64,000 bases of DNA, from assembly GCF_038502225.1 (NCBI RefSeq), contig NC_091369.1, positions 13,917,469 to 13,981,468 of the forward strand, in the 5' to 3' direction. The stretch is from Cherax quadricarinatus (taxonomy: Eukaryota; Arthropoda; Malacostraca; Decapoda; Parastacidae). The stretch's first letter is position 1. Every line of letters begins with the position of its first letter. The notes beneath the pieces were generated by a model that was not told the origin of the DNA, searched no databases, and worked only from the letters and a program-made list of their open reading frames with translations. Position numbers and translations under genes: made by a program. Of this stretch, positions 32,871 to 44,491 are shown in pieces.

Positions 32871-35528
32871 CTATTATCACACTGGCCGATTCCCACCAAG
32901 GCAGGGTGGCCCGAAAAAGAAAAACTTTCACCATCATTCACTCCATCACTGTCTTGCCAGAAGGGTGCTTTACACTACAGTTTTTAAACTGCAACATTAA
33001 CACCCCTCCTTCAGAGTGCAGGCACTGTACTTCCCATCTCCAGGACTCAAGTCCGGCCTGCCGGTTTCCCTGAATCCCTTCATAAATGTTACTTTGCTCA
33101 CACTCCAACAGCACGTCAAGTATTAAAAACCATTTGTCTCCATTCACTCCTATCAAACACGCTCACGCATGCCTGCTGGAAGTCCAAGCCCCTCGCACAC
33201 AAAACCTCCTTTACCCCCTCCCTCCAACCCTTCCTAGGCCGACCCCTACCCCGCCTTCCTTCCACTACAGACTGATACACTCTTGAAGTCATTCTGTTTC
33301 GCTCCATTCTCTCTACATGTCCGAACCACCTCAACAACCCTTCCTCAGCCCTCTGGACAACAGTTTTGGTAATCCCGCACCTCCTCCTAACTTCCAAACT
33401 ACGAATTCTCTGCATTATATTCACACCACACATTGCCCTCAGACACGACATCTCCACTGCCTCCAGCCTTCTCCTCGCTGCAACATTCATCACCCACGCT
33501 TCACACCCATATAAGAGCGTTGGTAAAACTATACTCTCATACATTCCCCTCTTTGCCTCCAAGGACAAAGTTCTTTGTCTCCACAGACTCCTAAGTGCAC
33601 CACTCACTCTTTTTCCCTCATCAATTCTATGATTCACCTCATCTTTCATAGACCCATCCGCTGACACGTCCACTCCCAAATATCTGAATACGTTCACCTC
33701 CTCCATACTCTCTCCCTCCAATCTGATATTCAATCTTTCATCACCTAATCTTTTTGTTATCCTCATAACCTTACTCTTTCCTGTATTCACCTTTAATTTT
33801 CTTCTTTTGCACACCCTACCAAATTCATCCACCAATCTCTGCAACTTCTCTTCAGAATCTCCCAAGAGCACAGTGTCATCAGCAAAGAGCAGCTGTGACA
33901 ACTCCCACTTTGTGTGTGATTCTTTATCTTTTAACTCCACGCCTCTTGCCAAGACCCTCGCATTTACTTCTCTTACAACCCCATCTATAAATATATTAAA
34001 CAACCACGGTGACATCACACATCCTTGTCTAAGGCCTACTTTTACTGGGAAATAATTTCCCTCTTTCCTACATACTCTAACTTGAGCCTCACTATCCTCG
34101 TAAAAACTCTTCACTGCTTTCAGTAACCTACCTCCTACACCATACACTTGCAACATCTGCCACATTGCCCCCCTATCCACCCTGTCATACGCCTTTTCCA
34201 AATCCATAAATGCCACAAAGACCTCTTTAGCCTTATCTAAATACTGTTCACTTATATGTTTCACTGTAAACACCTGGTCCACACACCCCCTACCTTTCCT
34301 AAAGCCTCCTTGTTCATCTGCTATCCTATTCTCCGTCTTACTCTTAATTCTTTCAATTATAACTCTACCATACACTTTACCAGGTACACTCAACAGACTT
34401 ATCCCCCTATAATTTTTGCACTCTCTTTTGTCCCCTTTGCCTTTATACAAAGGAACTATGCATGCTCTCTGCCAATCCCTAGGTACCTTACCCTCTTCCA
34501 TACATTTATTAAATAATTGCACCAACCACTCCAAAACTATATCCCCACCTGCTTTTAACATTTCTATCTTTATCCCATCAATCCCGGCTGCCTTACCCCC
34601 TTTCATTTTACCTACTGCCTCACGAACTTCCCCCACACTCACAACTGGCTCTTCCTCACTCCTACAAGATGTTATTCCTCCTTGCCCTATACACGAAATC
34701 ACAGCTTCCCTATCTTCATCAACATTTAACAATTCCTCAAAATATTCCCTCCATCTTCCCAATACCTCTAACTCTCCATTTAATAACTCTCCTCTCCTAT
34801 TTTTAACTGACAAATCCATTTGTTCTCTAGGCTTTCTTAACTTGTTAATCTCATTCCAAAACTTTTTCTTATTTTCAACAAAATTTGTTGATAACATCTC
34901 ACCCACTCTCTCATTTGCTCTCTTTTTACATTGCTTCACCACTCTCTTAACTTCTCTCTTTTTCTCCATATACTCTTCCCTCCTTGCATCACTTCTACTT
35001 TGTAAAAACTTCTCATATGCTAACTTTTTCTCCCTTACTACTCTCTTTACATCATCATTCCACCAATCGCTCCTCTTCCCTCCTGCACCCACTTTCCTGT
35101 AACCACAAACTTCTGCTGAACACTCTAACACTACATTTTTAAACCTACCCCATACCTCTTCGACCCCATTGCCTATGCTCTCATTAGCCCATCTATCCTC
35201 CAATAGCTGTTTATATCTTACCCTAACTGCCTCCTCTTTTAGTTTATAAACCTTCACCTCTCTCTTCCCTGATGCTTCTATTCTCCTTGTATCCCATCTA
35301 CCTTTTGCTCTCAGTGTAGCTACAACTAGAAAGTGATCTGATATATCTGTGGCCCCTCTATAAACATGTACATCCTGAAGTCTACTCAACAGTCTTTTAT
35401 CTACCAATACATAATCCAACAAACTACTGTCATTTCGCCCTACATCATATCGTGTATACTTATTTATCCTCTTTTTCTTAAAATATGTATTACCTATAAC
35501 TAAACCCCTTTCTATACAAAGTTCAATA
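32871..35528 (-). mobile_element. 5'-truncated RTE-like LINE with intact reverse transcriptase frame
   Basis: 2.66 kb. The 3' UTR (32871-33115) matches that of the copy at 21883-22125. The 5' boundary falls in the endonuclease domain next to (TA)n at 35529 onward. Both outer flanks are TA-rich. No poly(A) longer than a few bases remains, unlike the 75-A tail of the other copy. Confidence 0.92.
33116..35528 (-). CDS. RTE ORF2, endonuclease C-terminus plus reverse transcriptase, partial
   Basis: An open frame of about 800 residues with no start, because the element is truncated. It begins in the APE-type endonuclease (LDYVLVDKRLLSRLQDVH, ATDISDHFLVVATL with the SDH catalytic triad end). A linker rich in K/R follows, then the RT. 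Its motifs are AAGIDGIKIEMLKAGG, KNYRGISLLSVPGKVY, DEQGGFRKGRGCVDQ, FMDLEKAYDRVDRG, GLRQGCVMSPWLFNIFID, LLFADDTVLLGDS (catalytic DD) and FRYLGVDVSADG. The RTE-type tail is LLYGCEAWV, RWFGHVERM, GRGRPRKGW. It would nick and reverse-transcribe at target DNA (target-primed reverse transcription, family knowledge). The missing endonuclease N-terminus makes this copy non-autonomous. Confidence 0.93.
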
Positions 35529-35562
35529 TATATTATATAATTATATATATATGTGTTTTATA

Positions 35563-35655
<93 letters not shown>
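35529..35655. repeat. (TA)n-rich microsatellite at the RTE 5' junction
   Basis: TA tract with short interruptions (TATGTGTTTTATATAATTA), uninterrupted from about 35563. Confidence 0.96.
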
Positions 35656-35659
<4 letters not shown>

Positions 35660-35844
35660 TTATTTTTTAGTAGCTTTCATGATGCTTTTGTTTTTTTTTT
35701 AAATTTCAATATTTTGTACATTCCATATATTTTTTTTTTTTTGCATATTCCGATTTATTTATTTCTAAATTATCCCGTCAGAGTTGGTGCCGGCGATGGG
35801 CTCTCGATCCGAGAAAGATGAGCTACTTTATCTTTGAATCGAAT

Positions 35845-36545
35845 CTAATTTACCCGGGTTCTGTGAGGGTTCAGATACGTCTAATTTCCCTGGGTTCTAT
35901 AAGAGGTTCAGATACGTCTGATTTACCTGGGTTCTATAAGAGTTTCAGATACGTCTGGTTTCCCTGGGTTCTATAAGAGGTTCAGATACGTCTGATTTAC
36001 CTGGGTTCTATAAGAGGTTCAGATACGTCTGGTTTCCCTGGGTTCTAGGAAGGTTCAGATACGTCTGATTTCCCTGAGTTCTATAAGATGTTCAGATACG
36101 TCTGGTTTCCCTGGGTTCTAGGAAGGTTCAGATACGTCTGATTTCCCTGGGTTCTATAAGAGGTTCAGATACGTCTGATTTACCTGGGTTCTATAAGAGG
36201 TTCAGATACGTCTGATTTACCTGGGTTCTATAAGAGGTTCAGATACGTCTGATTTCCCTGGGTTCTAGGAAGGTTCAGATACGTCTGATTTACCTGGGTT
36301 CTATAAGAGGTTCAGATACGTCTAATTTCCCTGGGTTCTAGGAAGGTTCAGATACGTCTGATTTACTTGGGTTCTATAAGAGGTTCAGATACGTCTGATT
36401 TACCTGGGTTCTATAAGAGGTTCAGACACGTCTAATTTCCCTGGGTTCTAGGAAGGTTCAGGTACGTCTGATTGACCTGGGTTCTGTAAGGGTTCAGATA
36501 AGTCTAACTTACCTGGGCTCTAGGAGGGTTCTAATACGTCTGTGC
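35845..36545. repeat. Minisatellite, 35-37-bp unit, about 19 copies
   Basis: Units read GGTTCAGATACGTCTGATTT, then ACCTGGGTTCTATAAGA. Alternatives are CCCTGGG and CTAGGAA (two bases shorter), mixed without an obvious order. Confidence 0.97.
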
Positions 36546-36639
36546 TTTAGTGGACGGAGGGTCGAGCCTCGAGCGTTACATGACCCCAACGGATTTGGTG
36601 CTTTCAGGCGAATACAAGGGATTCATTTTAATTAGACGT

Positions 36640-37190
36640 TTTGGTCTTTCTTGGACCATAATGTGTGACAGTGGTCCAGGATGGACCATAATGTGGACGA
36701 ACATGTGATAATGGGCCACATCTAACCATAACATATCGTAATGGCCCAGGGCGGACAATGCAGTAGTGGCCCAGGGTGGACCATACAGTAGTGGCCCAGG
36801 GTGGACCATACAGTAGTGGCCCAGGGTGGACCATACAGTAGTGGCCCAGGGTAGAGCATATGGTGGCTCAGGGTGGACCATGCAGTAGGGACTCAGGGTG
36901 GACCATACAGTAGTGGCCAAGGGTGGAGCATATAGTGGCCCAGGGTGGACCATGCAGTAGTGGCCCAGGGTGGACCATACAGTAGTGACCCAGAGTGGAC
37001 CATACAGTAGTGGTCCAGGGTGGACCACACAGTAATGGCCCAGGGTGGACCATACAGTAGTGGTCCAGGGTGGACTATACAGTAATGGCCCAGGGTGAAC
37101 TATACAGTAGTGGTCCAGGGTGGACCATGCAGTAATGGTCCAGGGTGGACCATGCAGTAATGGTCCAGGGTGGATCATGCAGTGATTACG
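36640..37190. repeat. Minisatellite, 25-bp unit, with GGTCC/GGACC pairing
   Basis: Units GTGGCCCAGGGTGGACCATA plus CAGTA. The CCAGGGTGG centre can form a short hairpin in each unit. It grades into the 32-bp units at the right. Confidence 0.95.
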
Positions 37191-37500
37191 ATCTAGGTTG
37201 GACTTTGATTTGTGATAATGGTTCAGGATGGACCGTAACTTGTGATAATGGTCCAGGATGGACCGTAACTTGTGATAATGGTCCAGGATGGACATCAGTG
37301 TTATGCTCAAATATGGACGGTGACTTGTGATAATGGTTCATAATGGACCATAAGACGTGATTATGGTCCTGGATGAACCTCATCACAGTAATAAACCAGA
37401 ATGGACCATAACACGTGTTTATGGCTCAGGACGGACCGTAACGCAGTAATGGACCAGAATGGACCATAACACGTGATAATGGACCAGGATGGACTGTAAA
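37191..37500. repeat. Minisatellite, about 32-bp unit, resembling a hammerhead-like arm
   Basis: Units contain GTGATAATGGTCCAGGATGG followed by ACCGTAACTT (37206-37290), then degenerate units to 37500. TGATAAT, the GGTCC/GGACC stem and GTAAC occupy the positions of core, stem II and GAAAC in family D motifs. Confidence 0.85.
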
Positions 37501-37534
37501 ACTCTTACAAGAGTCTCTCAGTGTGAGCTAGTTT

Positions 37535-37662
37535 CTTGACGCTGGTGAGGGGGGCTCTTGATCCGGGGAATTTGAGCTTTGATCTCCTTGAATCAAACCT
37601 TACCTTTCCCCAAGGCGAGTAGGACCCATGAGAGTTTAGCGTTTCCCCATTAGTATAAAATT
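37535..37662 (+). repeat. Interspersed repeat family G copy, left member of an inverted pair
   Basis: GACGCTGGTGAGGGGGGCTC, TTGATCCGGGGAATTTGAGC, ACCCATGAGAGTTTAGCGTT. Its 3' end abuts the 3' end of the next copy. Confidence 0.8.
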
Positions 37663-37800
37663 ATCGCATATATGGGGAGGCGCTAAACACTCATGGGTTG
37701 CACTGCTCCTGGAGAATGGGGCGACGTTTGAGGTATAAAAAAAAAGGAGAATATAGCTCCAGCTCCCCGGACCAAGAGCTCTCACCGGCATCAAAGACAC
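37663..37800 (-). repeat. Interspersed repeat family G copy, right member of an inverted pair
   Basis: GGCGCTAAACACTCATGGGT, CTGGAGAATGGGGCGACG and GGACCAAGAGCTCTCACCGG are the complement of the family. The pair is tail to tail. Confidence 0.8.
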
Positions 37801-37891
37801 TCCCTTAAGTCCTTAAGGGAGATTATTATTATTAATTTATTAGTATTATAATCTTTAATTATTATAGTAAAATATATTGTAAACTTAAAAG

Positions 37892-37935
<44 letters not shown>

Positions 37936-37936
37936 G
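37892..37936. repeat. (ATT)n microsatellite
   Basis: About 14 ATT units. Confidence 0.97.
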
Positions 37937-38109
37937 TATTTCCTGAAACGTTCAAGCCTTGAGTCATTCAGCTCAGCAGTGGTGTAGGCTCGATCCTCCG
38001 TCTGGTTATGGGAGCCCAGAGTGTGGTCAGCTAAGCTGTTGGTGCTCCCAAAATTTGACTAGTCAAGCGTTCGTGTCGAACTTGATCTAAGTTCTGACAG
38101 TCTTTAATT

Positions 38110-38370
38110 TCATTTTAGGGCAGTTTAACCCCCTTCACACGGGAGATGGAGAGAGGAGGGGGGTGGTCTAAGTTCTTTACGTAATGGGGTAAGCGCTAAA
38201 CCCATGTGGGCGAGGCATCGTCTGGGAAGGCGAGTGGTAATCAAAGCTTGACCCGAGGAAAGGGATGGGTAGCTCCAGTTTCCTGGGTTAGTGCGTGTTG
38301 CCATTCTCTATCTTCCATTCAGTCACCTATATGACCTTGTATGGGTTTAGCGCCCCTCCAACGGATATGA
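38110..38370. repeat. Two family G copies in opposite orientation
   Basis: Minus-strand copy with GGTAAGCGCTAAACCCATGT (about 38187-38310), and a plus-strand tail ATATGACCTTGTATGGGTTT, then AGCGCCCCTCC (38329-38370). Confidence 0.65.
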
Positions 38371-38513
38371 TAAAGTTCATTGTCTATATTTCAATGTCTT
38401 GATTAATGTGTATTTGGTTGAGTGTTCATTTGGTGAACAGTTTGTCTGGTTGACTGTCCTCGGTGTAATTTCTTGTAGGAAACAGTACAGTGACACTCCA
38501 GCATTTTAAATGT

Positions 38514-38740
38514 TGGCCGGCAAGATTTGTCGACAAGTGTGGTGTTTTGTGTGGCAAGACTTGTCGACAAGTGTGGTGTTTTGGGTGGCAAGACTTGTCG
38601 ACAAGTGTGGTGTTTTGTGTGGCAAGACTTGTCGACAAGTGTGGTGTTTTGGGTGGCAAGACTTGTCGACAAGTGTGGTGTTTTGTGTGGCAAGACTTGT
38701 CGACAAGTGTGGTGTTTTGGGTGGCAAGACTTGTCGAAAA
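38514..38740. repeat. 34-bp minisatellite with strict dimeric higher order
   Basis: Each unit has the palindrome CTTGTCGACAAG, then TGTGGTGTTTTG and either TGTGGCAAGA or GGTGGCAAGA. The two unit types alternate without exception across six units, giving a 68-bp dimer repeat. Confidence 0.96.
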
Positions 38741-38835
38741 GTGTGATAAAGAAAGGTACCACGTGCTGTGCAAATTTTTATCAACAGACAACGTTTCGCT
38801 CTGAGATCGAAAAGTGTTGTATAGGTGTCGCGTAC
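38741..38835 (-). repeat. Family A hammerhead-like arm, decayed
   Basis: Minus strand reads CAGAGCGAAACGTTGTC (38787-38803). GAA and ACGT are kept; the core and half of stem II are lost. Confidence 0.4.
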
Positions 38836-38924
38836 TCATGGGTCCAGTTCACTGGCTACACAAAAGAACCTTGTCTGCATTTAGAAGGATTCGCCATTTT
38901 TTTTCTCTGAATGATCACATGAAA

Positions 38925-39065
38925 TGCACTGAAATCACTACTGCTGAGTACCTTTTTGAGATCACTTCTGCTGAGTAACTTGCTGAGATCATTGCTGCTC
39001 AGTAAATTTCTGAGATCTCTTCTCCTGCGTAACCTTGAAACTACTACTGCTGAGAAATTATAGTT
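38925..39065. repeat. Degenerate tandem repeat, about 33-bp unit, four copies
   Basis: ATCACTACTGCTGAGTACCT, ATCACTTCTGCTGAGTAACT, ATCATTGCTGCTCAGTAAAT and a fourth, diverged unit. Confidence 0.75.
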
Positions 39066-39189
39066 TCAGCATTTTGTCGTGATAAACTATCTGAAGGCTT
39101 TTTTTTTCCAAGTGCCCTTGCCCAAGAAAAATACGTCTGGTTTACGTACCAAGCAAAATAAGTTTCGGGTGTCGTTGCCTTTTGCGACA

Positions 39190-39505
39190 TTGTTGACCTT
39201 TGGTAAACAGGAACCAATGACGTATGTTAGCGTATTGGGTCCCTACACCTTAGACCTACCCCACAGTCATTACACCTGACACACCTGTCAGAGCCACGAT
39301 ACTGTTAATCTTTGGTATGTTAGCGTATTGGGCGCCTACGCCTTAGACGTACACATAGTCATTGCACCTGACACACCTGTCAGAGCCACGATACTGTTAA
39401 TCTTTTGTAAATAGGAACCAGTGACGTTTGCTAGCGTACTGGGTCCCAACACTGTAGACCTACACACAGTCCTTACACCTGACACTCACCTATCAGAACC
39501 TCGAT
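39190..39505. repeat. Threefold tandem duplication, about 105-125-bp unit
   Basis: Three successive segments start with GTTAGCGTATTGGGTCCC-like sequence, continue with CATTACACCTGACACACCTG and end with CAGAGCCACGATACTGTTAA. The middle unit lacks the AACAGGAACCA part present in the first and third. Confidence 0.85.
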
Positions 39506-39609
39506 TCTTGAACCAACACAAGCCCCACCATTGCAAATTTCTTGACTAAAACTATACTTTTCTACACCACACATTATCTTCTCCCCATTGCTGTCTGTAC
39601 CCCTCTACC

Positions 39610-39705
39610 TTACAGCCCTGATGACACCTATGCCCCCTATATCCCTGAAGCTGTATGACCCTTAAAGGATTAGTGCTTCCCGTGATAATCTAACACATAG
39701 GACTC
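39610..39705 (+). repeat. Family G copy, 3' part
   Basis: GAAGCTGTATGACCCTTAAA, then GGATTAGTGCTTCCCGTGAT. Confidence 0.65.
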
Positions 39706-39954
39706 ACTTTATTGCCCCTGGCGTCCGGACCCATCCCTTTCCACCGATCATTCAGTTTCTAAGTAGAAGTCTCCAATCATTCCTGTGCACACCTTACCTC
39801 TTGTATTAACATACCTTAACTCACTCCTGTATTAACACTGCTCACGTGAATCTTGCATACTTTAAAGTATTCTTAATTGAATTTAAACCTCGGGTCACAA
39901 ATGTTATTAATATTGTCACACCTCTATGAAATAATTATATCTATCCTTCAAGGG

Positions 39955-40092
39955 GTGAATACCTTGATGCTGGTGAAGGCCTCCCGAACAAGGGAATTGG
40001 AGTTGTTCTCTTTCCCTGATCAAACTTGATTACTTCTCATTCTCCAGGCGCTGCATGACCCATACTGATTATACTTCCGAATAGCCTGGTAA
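39955..40092 (+). repeat. Family G copy
   Basis: CTTGATGCTGGTGAAGGCCT, CCCTGATCAAACTTGATTAC, AGGCGCTGCATGACCCATAC. Confidence 0.75.
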
Positions 40093-40595
40093 TGAAATAC
40101 CAGAGCATCTCTCTATTGGCTGGCATTGTGTGCCGTGTCTGGCATTACTGCAAAGATCAATGTTGTGTTTACTTGTAAAAAAAAATATTTTTTATAATGT
40201 GGATATATTGTTTTTGTCTAGCATTAAGAAATGATGTGATATATATATCTGAAAAGAAAATCCTGTAAAGCTATGTTTGTTGATAATTTTTCGTTGAATA
40301 TTTCTGTACAAAAATACGGGACGAAAAATGTATATTAGATTTAGTAATTAATGTTTGCACACGTGAAAATTATATTTTATGTCTTGACAAAGTCAAAGTT
40401 TTTGTATCGATTTTTTGTTGAATTCTCCGTGTTCTTAAAACTGCTACAATAAGTAAAGGCTGAATTTTGTCCAACTAGCATGTACAATCTTGCCATAAAA
40501 CGTACATTTACAGGTATCCAAATTAAGGTTACACTGGTGTAATACTCGTCTATAATTAACGAAACTGTTGTAAATTTAGTTTTAGTAAAATCATA

Positions 40596-40601
<6 letters not shown>

Positions 40602-40691
<90 letters not shown>
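40602..40691. repeat. (TA)n microsatellite
   Basis: About 90 bp of uninterrupted TA. The 50 bp up to the next (TA)n contain CGCAGACGGGCGATCTTAAC, unique in the window. Confidence 0.98.
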
Positions 40692-40694
<3 letters not shown>

Positions 40695-40740
40695 AACAAT
40701 CGCAGACGGGCGATCTTAACTATGCAGGGCTTGTCCTGCA

Positions 40741-41400
<660 letters not shown>

Positions 41401-41559
41401 GGGTAACAAAAGATAAAATCATTATGGACATTACCCAAGATAAGACGCTAATTTAGTAACTTTCATGATGCCTTTGCATCTTTCTTTCTGAATTGTTATT
41501 CCAATAAATTAATCCATACAGTGAGCGATCATTTTCGTTCATAAATCCCCTTTAGAATC

Positions 41560-41800
41560 GCCTCGAGGACTATGTCAGGTGCCAGTGGGGGAATCATGAG
41601 GCAAAAAATTGCATATCTCCAAACTTAAATCGAGCCTATTTACCTCCTAATCCCAAGGCGCTATATGTACCTACTGGTTTAACGCTCTTCATAAATGTAA
41701 TAATTTTAAGAGGCGTTTCGGTCAGATTCCATATTAGTCCCGGATGGACCGAAATGTTCTCGGAAGTTACTTCTTTACATTGTGGGACAGTCTAGTAATT
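41560..41800. repeat. Family G copy followed by decayed foldback arms
   Basis: Family G: AAATCGAGCCTATTTACCTC and GGCGCTATATGTACCTACTG, GTTTAACGCTC (to about 41695). Then GGCGTTTCGGTCAGATTCC and GTCCCGGATGGACCGAAATG (41712-41756) form inverted GAAACG-type arms with a GTCC/GGAC stem. Confidence 0.5.
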
Positions 41801-42469
41801 TTCAATATAATTTTTATGTACAAAATTACTCTCCATGATCCGTGGAGAGGATCCATCACCTCCACGTTCACACTTCAGCACTCTCACTGCTCACCAGATT
41901 AGATATTTACAGCAATAATTTGAATTTAAAATTCGATTCAATAAAGAAAGTCATTCACGGCTGAGTTTTATTTTCCTAACAGCAAAAAAAAAAAAAAAAT
42001 AAATAAATAAAATAAAAATAAATAAAACTGTATACCTTATTGTAGTTTATAGATTAAAATGAGTATATTATTTGCATTAAAACTGGTACTTTCATGATCA
42101 TAAAATTTTACTTAATATAACAAACATGAAAAAAAAAAAAATAGTAATTTCGACTTAATTTGTTTTAGCCTTTTCTGTTTTGGTACCTAATGTCTTTTCC
42201 TGAAAGCTGTATTTCCAACTATTGATGTTCCTCATCCCTTCAGATCCCTGTGGATCATGAAACGTAAACTGATGGTGTGCAACTTTCTGCATTTTCGGTT
42301 ATCTTGTGGCATGTGAACAAAGGGCTTCTTAACACTCACAGAAGTACTGGTTCTCCACCTCCAGCAAGGACAGGGCACCGGATGCTTCACCTTTGCAAGG
42401 GTAAGTCTGACGTGCCCTCTCCGGGTAAGGTTGGAAAGCCACTCTAAGGAACTTGAAGCATCTCTTTGT
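41801..42469. other. No gene recognised
   Basis: AT-rich with A-runs at 41984-42029 and 42128-42141. Nothing supportable. Confidence 0.3.
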
Positions 42470-42557
42470 ATGGCTTAAACCGGTGGGAGAATTGGATTTG
42501 CCTCGCATGGGCCAGTAGGCCTGCTGCAGTGCTTCTTCTTTCTTATGTTCTTACGTG
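42470..42557 (+). repeat. Solo CR1/L2-type 3' tail
   Basis: GGCTTAAACCGGTGGGAGAA, GCCTCGCATGGGCCAGTAGG and CTTATGTTCTTACG match 51100-51190. Confidence 0.85.
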
Positions 42558-42821
42558 GGAGAGAGGAATCGCTCCATGGAAACCCTAGCTCTCTCAACCT
42601 GTCTGAGGATTTGGTTGAGCACTCAGGGGAACACCTGCAGGCTGCATTTTTGATCACCTGTGAAGCCATAGGGGTAAAACTAACACAGTTGGAGGCATTT
42701 ATACCATGGATTTTGCATGGAACTTGTAGGGGCATTGGACCCCTATGTCGAAGACATTTGTATCTCCCTCCAGGACTATAGCTTCTCTTCTAGGAAGATG
42801 TGGAGTGAGTGTGAGGTGGAC

Positions 42822-42916
42822 TTGCTTAGCCTCGGCTAGTAGGCCGAAGCTAAGCAAATCCACTTTGACCGGCCTAGCATGGGCCAGCAGGCCTGTTGCA
42901 AGGCTCCTCCTTTCTT
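42822..42916 (+). repeat. Second solo CR1/L2-type 3' tail with internal hairpin
   Basis: GCATGGGCCAGCAGGCCTGT and CTCCTCCTTTCTTAT form the tail. Just upstream, GCTTAGCCTCGGC (42826-42838) pairs with GGCCGAAGCTAAGC, a short hairpin not seen in the other tails. Confidence 0.75.
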
Positions 42917-43019
42917 ATATCTGCAGGAGCCTAAACTCGTGGTCATCAGTCTAGATTGAGAAGATAAAAGTTTCTAATTTCCTACGCTGAAAATTGGGAC
43001 TATGATTGCTATTCTCTGA

Positions 43020-43238
43020 GAGGAAGGGGATGGGGGTCCTTGATGCCGGTGAGGAGCTCTTGATCCCAGGACCTGTGCTCTGTATCTTTTGGACTGAAAC
43101 TGAATACCTCCTATTCCCATTCCCTCAGGAGCTCATCCTCAATGGGGGGAAGGGGCTCCTTGTCACAGTGAAGAGGTTTTTGGTCTCAGGAATTGTTACT
43201 TCGATCTTCCTCTGACTGGACCTAAATACCTCCCCCCC
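43020..43238 (+). repeat. Two tandem family G copies
   Basis: GATGCCGGTGAGGAGCTCTT and, about 120 bp later, CACAGTGAAGAGGTTTTTGG with the same downstream ACTGAA/CTGGACCTAAATACCTCC blocks. The usual GGGTTTAGCGCT ends are missing. Confidence 0.6.
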
Positions 43239-43408
43239 TCCTTCCCACCTTCCTTACCCAAGCCTTCCCATTCCTCCCCTTTCCTGCTTTTGGCCTTTGG
43301 GGTCTTCCCCTCCAAAATTGTAGCTCCTAGGTTGGGGAAATGGTGTCGTTGTCAGTCCCAGTCCCTTAAGGTCCTTGGTGGTAGAGTTTGCTGTGTAATC
43401 TGGATCAT

Positions 43409-43570
43409 GGTATAAACCTTGGTAATAAATACCGACAAGTTGGTTTAGAAAAACAAACAAACACTAGGACATATTTATTAGAAAACGTTTCGGACTTTGA
43501 TCAAGGTCCCAGGACCGAAACGTTTTCTAATATATCCTAGTGTTTGCTTACGTGTTTTTCTGAACCAATC
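43409..43570. mobile_element. Foldback element, family C, with 7-bp target duplication
   Basis: Flanked by GGATCAT at 43402-43408 and 43571-43577. The paralogous uninserted LINE at 25.94 kb reads TCTGGATCATCT, so the duplication is real. Inside: GGTAATAAATACCGACAAG (43421-43439), inverted arms around AAACACTAGGA, then TTGATCAA (43497-43504), stem II GGTC/GACC with loop CCAG, GAA, palindrome ACGT and T. Stem I does not form. Confidence 0.85.
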
Positions 43571-44491
43571 GGATCATCTAGGGATGTCCCGATCACCCTC
43601 CAGAGTCCAGGGGAGTGGCTAAGGGTGTCCTTTGGGTGATGGGTGTATCTCTGGAGGTTGCCTGTCAGTCCCGGGAGGTGGTGGCTGAAGGAAGTATGCC
43701 TTTCGGCAGGGTTCTGACCACCTTCTCTCTTGTCCACCAAGGAGGCTTTGTGGATGTGAGGGTTGCTATCCTGGATCACCAGTTTACTGGCTTGAAGAGT
43801 AGGGTAGGGCACGGGTTCCACACTGAGGGCCATCTTGGGTGCAGAGGGGATATACGATTTCTTTCATTCTTCCTGGGAGCTACCCCTCCACGCATCCCCC
43901 CTCCTTTTTTTCCTTTTTTTCTCGAAAAAAAGGGAAATCTAACCATTGGGCCCGATGCCTTGTAATTCCGCCTCCCGGACCCGTTTCTCTTGCGGCACCC
44001 TCTCACGACCCTGCCTCGTTATTAGATCATTCTTCGGAAGTCTCTCATACCACGATACCTTCTGCAGGTAACATTTCATTGCTCATCTCTGGTAACGGGG
44101 TCCTGCGTGACTTTCTTGATATGTTCACCCTTCTCACATCGTGGACCATGATTCCGGCTTCTCCCCGACCATGATCATTAATGGATGACACTGTCTTGGT
44201 TGCCTCTCTTTCTTCCCAGAAAAGGCCGACGTGACACTTCTCTTACACTCTGTTTCTAGATACACAATTGGCTAAGTTTTCACTCTACAACTGACTTCTA
44301 CCATTATCTTTCTTTTCATAGTATTTCAAGGTACTCCTATGCCATGTTGGTCACAATATTTTATTTAATCTTCTTAAGAGTGGTGCACACATCATGGTAT
44401 GAAATGCTGGACAGGCTCACAATCTTTCCCTTCTTACCTCCACTGATGATACACCAGTCATGATTCATAAACACGTCTGTCTTCTAATGCA

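Noticed and set aside
33116..35422. A 768-residue frame as a host gene starting at a methionine
   Set aside because: The annotated start is a TTG codon, the frame continues upstream into an endonuclease domain, and the content is an RTE polyprotein.
38514..38740. Possible CRISPR array because of palindromic repeats at regular spacing
   Set aside because: The 'spacers' are identical or strictly alternating. It is a tandem repeat.
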